This document shows positions 1 through 8,222 of a DNA stretch of 42,147 nucleotides, piece by piece. Positions within the stretch are counted from its first letter, which is position 1, and each line of letters begins with the position of its first letter. Origin of the DNA: BPIH01 sp042408925 (GTDB taxonomy: Bacteria; Chloroflexota; Limnocylindria; Limnocylindrales; CSP1-4); contig JBHOQO010000124.1 in assembly GCA_042408925.1 (NCBI GenBank), positions 1 to 42,147 on the forward strand. Reading direction: 5' to 3'. The translations under genes were made by a program, and so were the position numbers. Below the pieces are notes generated by a model. That model ran no database searches. It saw nothing but the letters and a program-made list of their open reading frames with translations, and was not told the DNA's origin.

Positions 1-2
1 TC

Positions 3-122
3 CCGTCCCGGGCGGACGTGAAGCGCTGCGTGGTCACCCGGGAGACGGTGGAGAAGCGGACCGACCCCCTCCTGCTGACGGCGGCGGACCTGAAGAAGAT
101 GGCCAAGGAGAAGCCCGCCTGA
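3..122 (+). CDS. C-terminal end of an unidentified protein (partial)
   Basis: The frame is open from the window edge to a TGA at 120-122 and nearly every codon ends in G or C, as in the real genes here. It encodes about 39 residues rich in Lys and Glu, ending LKKMAKEKPA. I do not recognise the family. Its stop lies head to head with the broken end of the priA frame on the other strand, so this gene probably replaced the rest of priA. It could instead mark an assembly join. Confidence 0.4.
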   Translation, partial: PSRADVKRCVVTRETVEKRTDPLLLTAADLKKMAKEKPA

Positions 123-750
123 TCGGAGACACCCGCCCGTCGGCGCCGGCGAGCGAGCGGACCCGGCGTCGCCCCGCCGCCAGTGCCTCGAGGAGGCGTC
201 GGTCCTCCGCACCGAGGGAGCCGTGCGGCGGGACGGCGCCGCCGCCCGCCGGTTCCGACCCCTCCGGCGGGCCGGCCTCCGACCGGAGCGCGTCGGCGCC
301 GCGGGCGGTCAGCTCGGCGACGAGCTCGACCCGGTCGAGGAGCCCCGGCGGGAGGAAGGCCCGGATCACCGTCGCCAGGGGCGCCAGATAGTGCCGGCTC
401 ACGAACCGAGCGAGGGCGAGGGTCAGCGGCGGGAGGAGGGGGCCGTCGGAGCGGATCCGCCGCCGGACCGGCTTCGTCTCCCGGTCCGGGACCGGCGCCG
501 GCCCGACGACGATCCCGACGACCTGGCGGCGACCGACCTCGACGAGGACCGCCTCGCCCGGTTCGAGGTCGACGAGCTCGGGTGGGACGTGGTACGTGAG
601 GGGCTCGAGGCCGGCCGGACCCGGCAGGTCGACGGCGACGGCGACGAAGTCCCGCGGCTCGGGTTCGGAGCGGCGCGGCCCGGCAGCCGTGACGTCGCCG
701 CCCGCGGACGACCCCGCCACCGGGGAGCGTCCTGCCTCGGCCTCGGCCAC
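34..750 (-). pseudogene. priA: primosomal protein N' (PriA), N-terminal fragment only
   Basis: The start is GTG at 750, preceded by GGAGGG at good spacing and 9 bases after the gmk stop. The first ~200 residues resemble the PriA DNA-binding N-terminus (VAVAVDLPGPAG, then LTYHVPP, GEAVLVEVGRRQVVGIVVG, then a winged-helix-like part with LARFVSRHYLAPL). PriA is normally 700-800 residues with a helicase core (Walker A, DEAH) and zinc-binding cysteines. None of that is here. Family-like sequence stops near 125-140, and the last ~30 codons of the frame are only the antisense of the plus-strand gene at 3-122. A full PriA restarts stalled replication forks; this product cannot act as a helicase. It is either a genuine 3' deletion or rearrangement, or an assembly chimera. 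Confidence 0.75.
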
Positions 751-759
751 CGGACCCTC

Positions 760-1476
760 CTAGACGCGGATCCGACGCGTCGGGTGCTTTCGCCTCTCGA
801 TCGTCACGATGGCGTCGATCATCGCCGCCGTCCGATCGACCTGGCCCGTCTCGTTGACGACGACGTAGTCGTAGTCGTCCTTCCGGGCGAGCTCGATGGC
901 GGCGTTCCGCTGCCGGAGCTCGAGCTCGTCGGCGCTCTCGGTCGCCCGGCTCCGGAGCCGCTGGAAGAGCTCCTCGAGGGACGGCGGGACGACGAAGACG
1001 AGGAGGGCGTCCGGGACCCGCTCCTTCACGACCTGGGCGCCCTGGACGTCGATCTTGAGGATGACGTCCCGCCCGGCGGCGAGGGCCCGGGCCACCTCCG
1101 CCCGCGGCGTCCCGTACCAGTTCCCGTGGACCTCGTTCGCCTCGAGGAAGCCGCCCGCCTCACGGAGCGCCGCAAACTCCTCGGGCCGCAGGAAGTGGTA
1201 GCTCACCCCCGGGGTCTCCCCGGGCCGCGGCGCCCGCGTCGTGCAGGTGACGACGAAGTGGTAGTCGGGGCTCCGGTGGCGCTCCCGGAGGGCGGCGATG
1301 ATCGTGTCCTTGCCGACCCCCGAGGGGCCCGAGATGATGACGAGGAGCGCCCCCGGCGCGCCAAGGACGGAGCCCGGCGGCCCGGCATCGAGGAGCCGTT
1401 CGAGCGGCGATCCGCTCGACCCGGCCCCGGCCCCGAGCGCCGCCTCCGCCGACGGCGACGATCCGATCTCAGCCAC
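760..1476 (-). CDS. gmk: guanylate kinase
   Basis: It phosphorylates GMP to GDP with ATP in the cytoplasm, an essential step of GTP and dGTP synthesis. The P-loop GPSGVGKDT is at about residues 50-58, followed by the GMP-binding part (TTRAPRPGE, then V-YHFL, then GNWYGTP) and the lid, with IDVQGAQVVKE after it. The product has 238 residues, somewhat longer than usual because of a ~43-residue Ala/Gly/Ser-rich N-terminal extension. The start is GTG at 1476, overlapping the stop of the upstream pseudouridine synthase by 8 bases, which implies translational coupling. A shorter start nearer the P-loop cannot be excluded. Confidence 0.95.
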   Translation of the reverse strand: MAEIGSSPSAEAALGAGAGSSGSPLERLLDAGPPGSVLGAPGALLVIISGPSGVGKDTIIAALRERHRSPDYHFVVTCTTRAPRPGETPGVSYHFLRPEEFAALREAGGFLEANEVHGNWYGTPRAEVARALAAGRDVILKIDVQGAQVVKERVPDALLVFVVPPSLEELFQRLRSRATESADELELRQRNAAIELARKDDYDYVVVNETGQVDRTAAMIDAIVTIERRKHPTRRIRV

Positions 1477-2449
1477 CGCTCCCCTCCCCCACGGCGACGA
1501 GGCCGCCGGCGGCGCGCCGACGACAGGCCTCGAGGACCGCCTCGAGCTCCGCCGGCAGTGGCGCGGTCAGCCGGAGGAGGCGGCCCGTCGAGGGGCTCGT
1601 GAACTCGAGCCGCCAGGCGTGGAGGAAGAGCCGCGTCAGCCCCGGCGGCCCGGTCCGCGCCGTCCCCGTCCCGTAGACGGGGTCGCCCGCGACCGGATGG
1701 CCGATGGCGGCGAGATGGACCCGGATCTGGTGGGTCCGCCCGGTCACGAGATCGACCTCGAGGAGCGTCCAGCCCGGGAAGCGTTCCCGGACCCGATACC
1801 CCGTCACCGCCGGTCGCCCGTCGGGGACGACGCTGACCCGGCGCCGGTCCCGCGGGTCGCGGCCGAGCGGCGCCTCGATCCGACCGACCGCCGCCGCGAC
1901 CTCCCCGGCGACGAGGGCGAGGTACGTCTTCTTCACCCGTCGCGCCTTGAGCTGGGCCATCAGGCTCTGCTGGGCGGCGTCGTGCTTGGCGACGATGAGG
2001 AGCCCCGAGGTGTCGCGGTCGAGGCGGTGGACGAGGCCCGGCCGTCCGACCCCGGCGATCCCGCCGTAGCGGTCGCCCCGGGCGAGGAGGGCGTTCACGA
2101 GCGTCCCCGCCGGGTGCCCCGGGGCCGGGTGGACGACGAGGCCGGCCGGCTTGTCGACGACGAGGAGGTCGTCGTCCTCGTAGACGATCCGGAGCGGGAT
2201 CGTCGGATCGGGTTCGAGGTGCTCCGGGGGTCGGACCGGCGGGACGTCGAGCTCGACGACGGTCCCCGGCCGGAGGACGTCCCGGGCCCGGAGGCGCCGC
2301 CCCTCGCTCGTGCATCGCCCCTCGGCGATGAGACGCTGGACGTAGCTCCGGGAGAGGCCGGTCGCGTCGGCGACGAAGCGGTCGGCCCGACGCGGCTCGC
2401 CGCCCTCGGGCACGACGAGGACGCGCCGTCCCGGTGCCGGCTCACGCAC
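1469..2449 (-). CDS. rluD: RluA/RluD-family 23S rRNA pseudouridine synthase
   Basis: This enzyme isomerises uridine to pseudouridine, most likely in 23S rRNA. An N-terminal S4 RNA-binding domain (RADRFVADATGLSRSYVQRL) is followed by the catalytic domain with the signature HRLDRDTSGLLIVAK, in which the Asp after HRL is the catalytic residue. Family landmarks LVVDKPAGLVVHPAPGH and GRTHQIRVHLAAIGHPVAGD are present. The length of 326 residues is normal. The start is GTG at 2449, overlapping the lspA stop by 8 bases. The family is certain; the exact rRNA site (RluD or another RluA member) is inferred from the S4 domain and from linkage to lspA. Confidence 0.93.
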   Translation of the reverse strand: MREPAPGRRVLVVPEGGEPRRADRFVADATGLSRSYVQRLIAEGRCTSEGRRLRARDVLRPGTVVELDVPPVRPPEHLEPDPTIPLRIVYEDDDLLVVDKPAGLVVHPAPGHPAGTLVNALLARGDRYGGIAGVGRPGLVHRLDRDTSGLLIVAKHDAAQQSLMAQLKARRVKKTYLALVAGEVAAAVGRIEAPLGRDPRDRRRVSVVPDGRPAVTGYRVRERFPGWTLLEVDLVTGRTHQIRVHLAAIGHPVAGDPVYGTGTARTGPPGLTRLFLHAWRLEFTSPSTGRLLRLTAPLPAELEAVLEACRRRAAGGLVAVGEGSGG

Positions 2450-2948
2450 CGCGGTCCCGGCCCAGCTCGGGCCAGAGGGCGATCGCGACGAGCCCGAGGA
2501 GGGCGAAGCTGATCGCCGCGTCGGCGACGTTGAACGTGTACCAGCGGACGTTCCCGATCCCGGCGTCGACGAAGTCGACGACGTAGCCGAGCCGAAGCCG
2601 ATCGAGGAGGTTCCCGATCGCTCCGCCGAGGAGGAGGCCGAGGGTCACACTCAAGAAGCGGCTCGGGACCGCCCGGGCATGGTAGGCGACGATGAGGCCG
2701 ATGACGCCGAGCGAGACGAGGGCGAGGATCTCGGCGTGCCCCCCGAAGAGCCCGAAGAGGCCGCCGGTGTTCCGGCCGTGGACGAAGCGGAGCCAGTCCC
2801 CGAGGACGGCAACCGACTCGCCGGGGGCGAGCCGGGCGACGAGCCACGCCTTCGTGAGCTGGTCGGCGGCGACGACGACGGCCGCGAGCCCGAGGAAGAG
2901 CGGCCAGCGCCGCCCGACCCGCGCCACGACCGCCGGCGCCTCAGCCAT
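2442..2948 (-). CDS. lspA: lipoprotein signal peptidase II
   Basis: This inner-membrane aspartyl protease cleaves the signal peptide of diacylated prolipoproteins before the lipobox cysteine. The 168-residue protein has four hydrophobic segments and both catalytic aspartates in conserved context: D116 in GNLLDRLRLG and D143 in FNVADAAIS. The motif RNTGGLFGLF replaces the usual NTGAAF. The start is ATG at 2948, overlapping the ileS stop by 8 bases. A downstream lipoprotein gene in this window (26461) is a plausible substrate. Confidence 0.95.
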   Translation of the reverse strand: MAEAPAVVARVGRRWPLFLGLAAVVVAADQLTKAWLVARLAPGESVAVLGDWLRFVHGRNTGGLFGLFGGHAEILALVSLGVIGLIVAYHARAVPSRFLSVTLGLLLGGAIGNLLDRLRLGYVVDFVDAGIGNVRWYTFNVADAAISFALLGLVAIALWPELGRDRGA

Positions 2949-5900
2949 CCGCCCGACGGAGCGCGATCGCCACCTCGCCCGAGCTCAGCTCGACCCGGTC
3001 GTTGACGAGCCTGTCGGGGGGCGGGCTGCCGGCCCAGCGGACGGCGAGGGTCTCCTCGGCGACGTCGGCGACGAAGGGGATGAGGGCTTCGGGGAGCGGG
3101 TGGACCCAGAGCTCAATCGGGTCGTCGAACTCGAGCCCGGCCGTCCGGCGGAGGTCGAAGATCGCCCGGGCCAGCTCCCGGGCGTCGCCCTCGGCGAGGA
3201 GCTCGGGGGTGAGCTCGGTGTCGACGCCGACGACGATCCCGTCGGCGTGGGCGACGGCGCGCCCAGGACGCGGGGCGGCGACGATCTCGACTTCGTCGGG
3301 GGCGAGGGTGACGTCGCCGACCCGGACGCTCCCGTCCGGCGCGATCTCGAAGCGGCCGGCCTTGACCGCGGCCATGACCTCGGGGACCCGGGGCCCGAGC
3401 CGCGGCCCGACCTTCGGGAGGATCGGGCGGACCCGCCGCTCGACGAGGTCGTGCTCGTCGGCGATCCGCTCGACGGTCTTCACGTTCACCTCCGCCCGGA
3501 CGAGCTCGAGGAGCTCGTCGAGGTGCGGGACGTCGCGGTCGGGAAGAGCGACCCAGAGCCGGGCGAGGGGCTGGCGGACCCGGATCCCGGCGTTGCCGCG
3601 CAGGGTCCGGGCGAGCTCGACGACCCGCCGGGCGAGGGCCATCGCCGCCTCGAGCGCCTCGTCCCGGTACCCGGCGACCTCGGCCGTCGGCCAGCGGGTC
3701 AGGTGGACGCTGTCGGGTCGGCTCGGGTCGACGGCGACGACGAGGTTCTGGTAGATCGCCTCCGAAAGGAACGGCAGCATCGGGGCGAGGACCCGGACGG
3801 CGACGACGAGGGCCTCGTGGAGCGTCGCGAAGGCGGCCGCCCGATCCGCCGGCTCGGCCCGGCGCCGCATCCGGTCGCGGCTCAGGCGGAGGTACCAGGT
3901 CGAGAGGTCGTCGATGTACTCGGCCGCGGCCCCGGCGGCCCGCATGGCGTCGTAGTCCCGGAGCCGGTCCTCGGCCGTCGCCGCGAGCCAGGCGGCCCGC
4001 GAGAGGATCCAGCGGTCGAGGAGCGGGCGCTCGCCCACCGGCGGGCCTCCTTCGCCCGGCGTCCAGCCGGCGAGGCGGGCATACGTGACGAAGAAGGCGT
4101 AGGCGTTCCAGAAGACGAGGAGCTCCCGGCGCGCCTCGTCGGCGGCGTGCCAGCCGAAGAGGATGTTCTCCTCGGGTCGCTGCTTCACGAAGAGCCAGCG
4201 CATCACGTCGACGCCCATCCGCTCGGCCGCCTCGTCGAACTCGATGGCGTTGCCCCAGCTCTTGTGCATCGGCCGACCGTCCTCGCCGAGGAGCGTCGCG
4301 TACCCGAAGATCGTCGTGAACGGCGGTTCGCGGCGCAGGACCGTCCCCATCGCCAGGAGGGCGTAGAACCAGTTCCGGAACTGACCGGGGAAGCTCTCGG
4401 TGATGAAGTCGGCCGGGTACCAGCGCCGCCAGTACTCGGGATCGATCCGGTAGTGGAGCGTCGAGAACGGGACGATCCCGGCGTCGAGCCAGGGGTTGCC
4501 CACGTCGGGGATCCGACTGACCGGCTGCCCGCAGCCCGGACAAACGATCTTCACCGCGTCGACCCAGGGTCGGTGCGGGGTGTGGCCCTCGAAGACCTCC
4601 CAGCCCTCGATCGCCCGCTCCCGGAGCTCGTCCCGGCCGCCGACCACCTCGAAGGTCCCGCAGGCCGGGCAGTCGTAGATCGGCAGCGCCAACCCCCAGT
4701 ACCGCTTCTTGCTGATCATCCAGTCCTGCATGTTCCGGAGCCAGTCGAGCTCCCGCTCGTAGCCGAACTCCGGAATCCAGCGGATCCGGTCGACGACCTC
4801 CATGATCTGGTAGCGGAGCGACGCGTCGATCTGCTCCCGAGTCAGCGTCTCCCGGGGCTGGTCGTAGACCGGGCCCATGCTGATGTACCACTCGTCGACG
4901 AGCCGGAAGACGAGGGGCGTCCCGCAGCGCCAGCAGTGCGGATAGCGGTGCCGGTAGACCTCGAGGCGATAGAAGCGCCCCGTCTCCCGCAGCCGTTCGA
5001 CGATCGGCTCGGTGACCTCCCGGACGTCGCGGCCGCTCAACGGCCCGAACCCCTCGATGAAGACCCCGAACTCGTCGAGGGGCGCGATCATCGGCAGCCC
5101 GAGCGCCTTGCCGAGGGCGTAGTCCTCGGCCCCGCACCCGGGCGCGACGTGGACGATCCCCGTCCCCTCGTCCTCGCCGACCTCGTCCCAGGCCACGACC
5201 CGATGCTCGTAGCGGCCCCCCGGCGCCGCCGCGAAGGCGGCCTCGACGGCCGGCAGGTCGTCGAAGGGGCCGGCGTACCGCCAGCCGACGAGCTCGGCGC
5301 CCGGCCGCTCCTCGAGGACCTCGTACCGGTCGACGAGGGCCCGCTCGAGGGTCCCCCGGGCGAGCCAGAAGCGCCGCTCGCCCTCCCGGACGAGGACGTA
5401 CGGGAGGTCCGGATGGACGGCCGCGGCGACGTTCGCCGTCAGCGTCCAGGGCGTCGTCGTCCAGACGAGGAGCGCCTCGCCCGGCCGGTCGAGGAGCGGG
5501 AAGACGACGGTCAGGCCCGGATCGTCGCGCTCCTGGTAGCCCTCGTTCATCTCCATCTGGCTGATCCCCGTTCCGCAGCGGGGGCACCAGGGCATCGTGT
5601 CGTGGCCCTTGTAGAGCCAGCCCTTCCGATGGCACTCCTTGAGGAACCACCAGATCAGGTCGTTGTTCTCGTTGCTGAACGTGAAGTAGCTGCCCCCGAG
5701 CTCCGGCATCCCGAGGCGGCCGACGATCATCTCGACGGTGTCGGTGACCGGCCCCTTCGGGCCCTCGACGGTGATGACCCGCGACGGGTCCTCGGCGAGC
5801 AGATCGCGGAGGCGGCGGAGCTCGTCGGGGTCGTTCCAGTCCATCCAGTAGCCGAGCCGGATGCTCTGCTCGGTCTGGCGGGCGGCGTAGGTGAGGACCC

Positions 5901-6267
5901 GCTGCTTGCAGAGCGAGACGAACTCGGCGATCCCGAAGGCCTCGATGTCGCGCTTCGAGGTGAAGCCGAGCTCCCGTTCGACGTTGACCTCGACCCAGAG
6001 GCCCTGGCAGTCGAAGCCGTTCTGCCACCGCTCGGCGTGGCCGAGCATCGCCCGGAAGCGCTGGAAGAGGTCCTTGTACGTCCGGCCCCAGGCATGGTGG
6101 ACGCCCATCGGGTTGTTCGCCGTGATCGGACCGTCGAGGAAGCTCCAGCGGGGCCCGTCGGCGTTCTGGCGGCGGAGGCGCTCGAAGGTCCGGCGCTCCC
6201 GCCACAGGGCGAGGATCTCGTGCTCCTGGGCGATGAGGTCCGGCTTACTGGGTACGGGTCGAAACAC
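2941..6267 (-). CDS. ileS: isoleucyl-tRNA synthetase
   Basis: It charges tRNA-Ile. The class I core has the HIGH-type motif PMGVHHAWG near residue 55, a large CP1 editing insert (TTPWTLTANVA, then DEGTGIVHVAPGCG), zinc-type CPRCG and CPACG...CPGCG pairs, and an anticodon-binding C-terminus. The KMSKS loop reads PMHKSWGNAIEF, so the second signature is atypical. I chose GTG at 6267 because GAAAGGA lies 4-5 bases before it and the family N-terminus begins there. The open frame continues to 6483, but that part is Arg/Pro-rich and not conserved. The product is 1108 residues. It heads the ileS-lspA-rluD-gmk-priA' operon; no T-box leader is visible in the ~108 bases up to the divergent LCP gene. 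Confidence 0.95.
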   Translation of the reverse strand: MFRPVPSKPDLIAQEHEILALWRERRTFERLRRQNADGPRWSFLDGPITANNPMGVHHAWGRTYKDLFQRFRAMLGHAERWQNGFDCQGLWVEVNVERELGFTSKRDIEAFGIAEFVSLCKQRVLTYAARQTEQSIRLGYWMDWNDPDELRRLRDLLAEDPSRVITVEGPKGPVTDTVEMIVGRLGMPELGGSYFTFSNENNDLIWWFLKECHRKGWLYKGHDTMPWCPRCGTGISQMEMNEGYQERDDPGLTVVFPLLDRPGEALLVWTTTPWTLTANVAAAVHPDLPYVLVREGERRFWLARGTLERALVDRYEVLEERPGAELVGWRYAGPFDDLPAVEAAFAAAPGGRYEHRVVAWDEVGEDEGTGIVHVAPGCGAEDYALGKALGLPMIAPLDEFGVFIEGFGPLSGRDVREVTEPIVERLRETGRFYRLEVYRHRYPHCWRCGTPLVFRLVDEWYISMGPVYDQPRETLTREQIDASLRYQIMEVVDRIRWIPEFGYERELDWLRNMQDWMISKKRYWGLALPIYDCPACGTFEVVGGRDELRERAIEGWEVFEGHTPHRPWVDAVKIVCPGCGQPVSRIPDVGNPWLDAGIVPFSTLHYRIDPEYWRRWYPADFITESFPGQFRNWFYALLAMGTVLRREPPFTTIFGYATLLGEDGRPMHKSWGNAIEFDEAAERMGVDVMRWLFVKQRPEENILFGWHAADEARRELLVFWNAYAFFVTYARLAGWTPGEGGPPVGERPLLDRWILSRAAWLAATAEDRLRDYDAMRAAGAAAEYIDDLSTWYLRLSRDRMRRRAEPADRAAAFATLHEALVVAVRVLAPMLPFLSEAIYQNLVVAVDPSRPDSVHLTRWPTAEVAGYRDEALEAAMALARRVVELARTLRGNAGIRVRQPLARLWVALPDRDVPHLDELLELVRAEVNVKTVERIADEHDLVERRVRPILPKVGPRLGPRVPEVMAAVKAGRFEIAPDGSVRVGDVTLAPDEVEIVAAPRPGRAVAHADGIVVGVDTELTPELLAEGDARELARAIFDLRRTAGLEFDDPIELWVHPLPEALIPFVADVAEETLAVRWAGSPPPDRLVNDRVELSSGEVAIALRRADG

Positions 6268-6361
6268 GGTGTCCTTTCGCAGCGGGCTCGGTGACGGGCC
6301 GGCAGCGGGCGGCTCCGGGGCCGCGCCGGGCGGCGCGGCGGGGCCGATCGCCGGCAGCAAG

Positions 6362-6367
6362 TATCCT
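6362..6367 (+). promoter_or_regulatory. -10 box for the LCP gene (probable leaderless transcript)
   Basis: TATCCT ends 7 bases before the ATG at 6375, so transcription would begin at or within a base or two of the start codon. No Shine-Dalgarno is present. No convincing -35 box is seen. Confidence 0.45.
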
Positions 6368-6374
6368 ACCCGCG

Positions 6375-8174
6375 ATGCACGACCCAGCGTCGCCCCGCCG
6401 GACGCCCCGGTCCGCCTTCGCCGCGGCCGTCCTCTCGATCCTCTTCCCCGGTCTCGGTCACCTCTACGCCGGCGCGCCGGCACGAGCCCTCGGCTTTGCC
6501 GCCCCGCCGCTCCTCGCCCTCGCCCTCGTCGCCGGGATCGTCCTCCGCCTCGACCGCCTCACCCTCTTCGGGCTCCTCTTTCAGCCGAGCGTCCTGACGG
6601 CGATCCTCGTCGTCGACGTCCTCCTCCTCGTCTACCGGGCCGTCGCCGCCGTCGACGCCTGGCGGGTCACCGCCTTCCTCAACGCCGCCGAGCTCGCCGC
6701 CGACCGGCGCTACGGGCCGCCCCGGCTTCGGGTCGGGCCCGCCTCCGCAGCGGGCCTCCTCGCCGTCCTCGTCGTCATGACCGGCTTTCACGTCGCCGTC
6801 GCCCGCTACGACCTCCAGGCGATGGCCCTCGTGAACTGCATCTTCGACGAGACCGGAACCGCGACCTGCGACGAGGCGAGCCCGAGCCCCTCGCCGGGCG
6901 CCACGGCAGGCGAGAGCCCGACGAACCCCGCGAGCCCGTCGCCGAGCCCCGTCGGTTCGGCCCTCCCGTCGCCCTCGCCGCTCCCGCCCTGGAACGGCAC
7001 CGAGCGGCTCAACATCCTCCTCATCGGCGCCGACGAGCAGGGTGGCGGCCACAACACCGACACCCTCATCGTCGCCTCCATCGACCCCCCGAGCGGCCAG
7101 GTCGCCCTCTTCACCCTCCCCCGCGACACCGTCGACGTCCCGGTCCCGGCCGGACCCGCCCGTGCCCTCTGGGGGACCGTCTACCGCTCGAAGATCAACT
7201 CCTGGTTCGTCAACAACCGCCACCGCGCCGATCTGTGGCCCGGGACCGACCGGACAAGGGGCTACAACGCCCTCAAGGCGATCCTCGGCGAGCTCTACGG
7301 CATCGACATCCGCTGGTTCGTCGAGGTCAACTTCGACGGCTTCGAGCGGGTCATCGACGCCCTCGGCGGGGTCACCGTCAACGTCCAGCTCCCGGTCGTC
7401 GACGATCGCTACCCGGGTCCCGACGGTCGGCTCCGGCGCGTCTACATCCCGGCCGGCGTCCAGCACATGACCGGAGCCGAGGCCCTCGTCTACGCCCGCT
7501 CCCGCCACGGCTCGTCGGACTTCGACCGCGGCCAACGGCAGCAGCGGGTCCTCCTCTCGCTCCGCGAGCAGACCGACATTGCCGCCGTCCTGCCGCGCCT
7601 CGACGAGCTCGTCGCCGCCCTCACCTCGGCCGTCCGGACCGACATCCCGGTCGGCGAGCTCCCGCGGCTCCTCTCCCTCGCCGAGCGGGTCGACACCCGC
7701 TCGGTGCGGTCCTACGTCTTCGCGCCGCCCTACTACGCCCGGGAGATCCTCTCCGGGGACCCGCGCGGCTACGTCATCATCCCGAACGTCAGCCGGATCC
7801 GGGCCGCCGTCCGGGACGCCTTCACCATCGACCCAACCGCCGAGGCGCGACGAGACGCCATCGCCGCCGAGGGGGCGACGGTCTGGGTTCTCAACGGCTC
7901 CGGCGTAACCGGCCAGGCGAGCGACCTCGCCCGGTACTTCGAGAGCTGGGGGATGACGGCCTCGGCCCCGAACCAGCGGCCGGACAGCCGCCCGAGCCGG
8001 ACCCGGCTCCTCGCCTACAACGGCGCGGAGACCCGCTTCCCGGCGACGGCCGCCTTCCTGACCGAGGCCCTCGGGGTCGACGTCACCCCCACCGCCGACC
8101 CGACGGCGCGGGTCGACTTCCTCGTCGTCACCGCCAAGACGACGCCGAACCTCACCCCGCCGCCGGCGCCGTAG
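6375..8174 (+). CDS. LytR-CpsA-Psr (LCP) family cell-wall glycopolymer transferase
   Basis: LCP enzymes transfer lipid-linked glycopolymers to the cell wall or envelope, with the catalytic domain outside the membrane. The 599-residue product has about four N-terminal membrane segments (from FAAAVLSILFPGLGHLYAG to residue ~150) and a Pro/Ser-rich linker. The LCP domain follows (LNILLIGADEQGGGHNTDT, FTLPRDTVDVPVP, a region around INSWF, IDALGGVTVNV, LVYARSRHGSSDFDRGQRQQ), with the acidic and Arg residues that bind pyrophosphate. A C-terminal LytR_C domain begins VWVLNGSGVTGQAS. I chose ATG at 6375 over the upstream in-frame start at 6291 because the extra 28 residues are Arg/Pro-rich and lie upstream of the -10 box. 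It is divergent from ileS. Confidence 0.93.
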   Translation: MHDPASPRRTPRSAFAAAVLSILFPGLGHLYAGAPARALGFAAPPLLALALVAGIVLRLDRLTLFGLLFQPSVLTAILVVDVLLLVYRAVAAVDAWRVTAFLNAAELAADRRYGPPRLRVGPASAAGLLAVLVVMTGFHVAVARYDLQAMALVNCIFDETGTATCDEASPSPSPGATAGESPTNPASPSPSPVGSALPSPSPLPPWNGTERLNILLIGADEQGGGHNTDTLIVASIDPPSGQVALFTLPRDTVDVPVPAGPARALWGTVYRSKINSWFVNNRHRADLWPGTDRTRGYNALKAILGELYGIDIRWFVEVNFDGFERVIDALGGVTVNVQLPVVDDRYPGPDGRLRRVYIPAGVQHMTGAEALVYARSRHGSSDFDRGQRQQRVLLSLREQTDIAAVLPRLDELVAALTSAVRTDIPVGELPRLLSLAERVDTRSVRSYVFAPPYYAREILSGDPRGYVIIPNVSRIRAAVRDAFTIDPTAEARRDAIAAEGATVWVLNGSGVTGQASDLARYFESWGMTASAPNQRPDSRPSRTRLLAYNGAETRFPATAAFLTEALGVDVTPTADPTARVDFLVVTAKTTPNLTPPPAP

Positions 8175-8179
8175 CCGAC

Positions 8180-8213
8180 GGGTCGGGCCGCCCGCTTCCC
8201 GGCGCCCCGACCC
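8180..8213. terminator. bidirectional hairpin between convergent LCP gene and ilvE
   Basis: GGGTCGGG (8180-8187) is exactly complementary to CCCGACCC (8206-8213), and the pair sits between two convergent stop codons. There is no T-run, so any termination would be by hairpin or factor dependent. Confidence 0.45.
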
Positions 8214-8222
8214 CGCCCCGGA

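Noticed and set aside
223..1602. 459-codon plus-strand frame opposite priA and gmk
   Set aside because: It is an Arg/Asp-rich antisense shadow of clear gmk and priA coding; no family pattern or ribosome-binding site.
2692..6294. 1200-codon plus-strand frame
   Set aside because: It is antisense to ileS. High third-position GC in the real gene removes stops from the opposite strand.
6268..6374. T-box or riboswitch before ileS
   Set aside because: Only ~108 bases lie between the divergent starts, with no T-box sequence or specifier stem.
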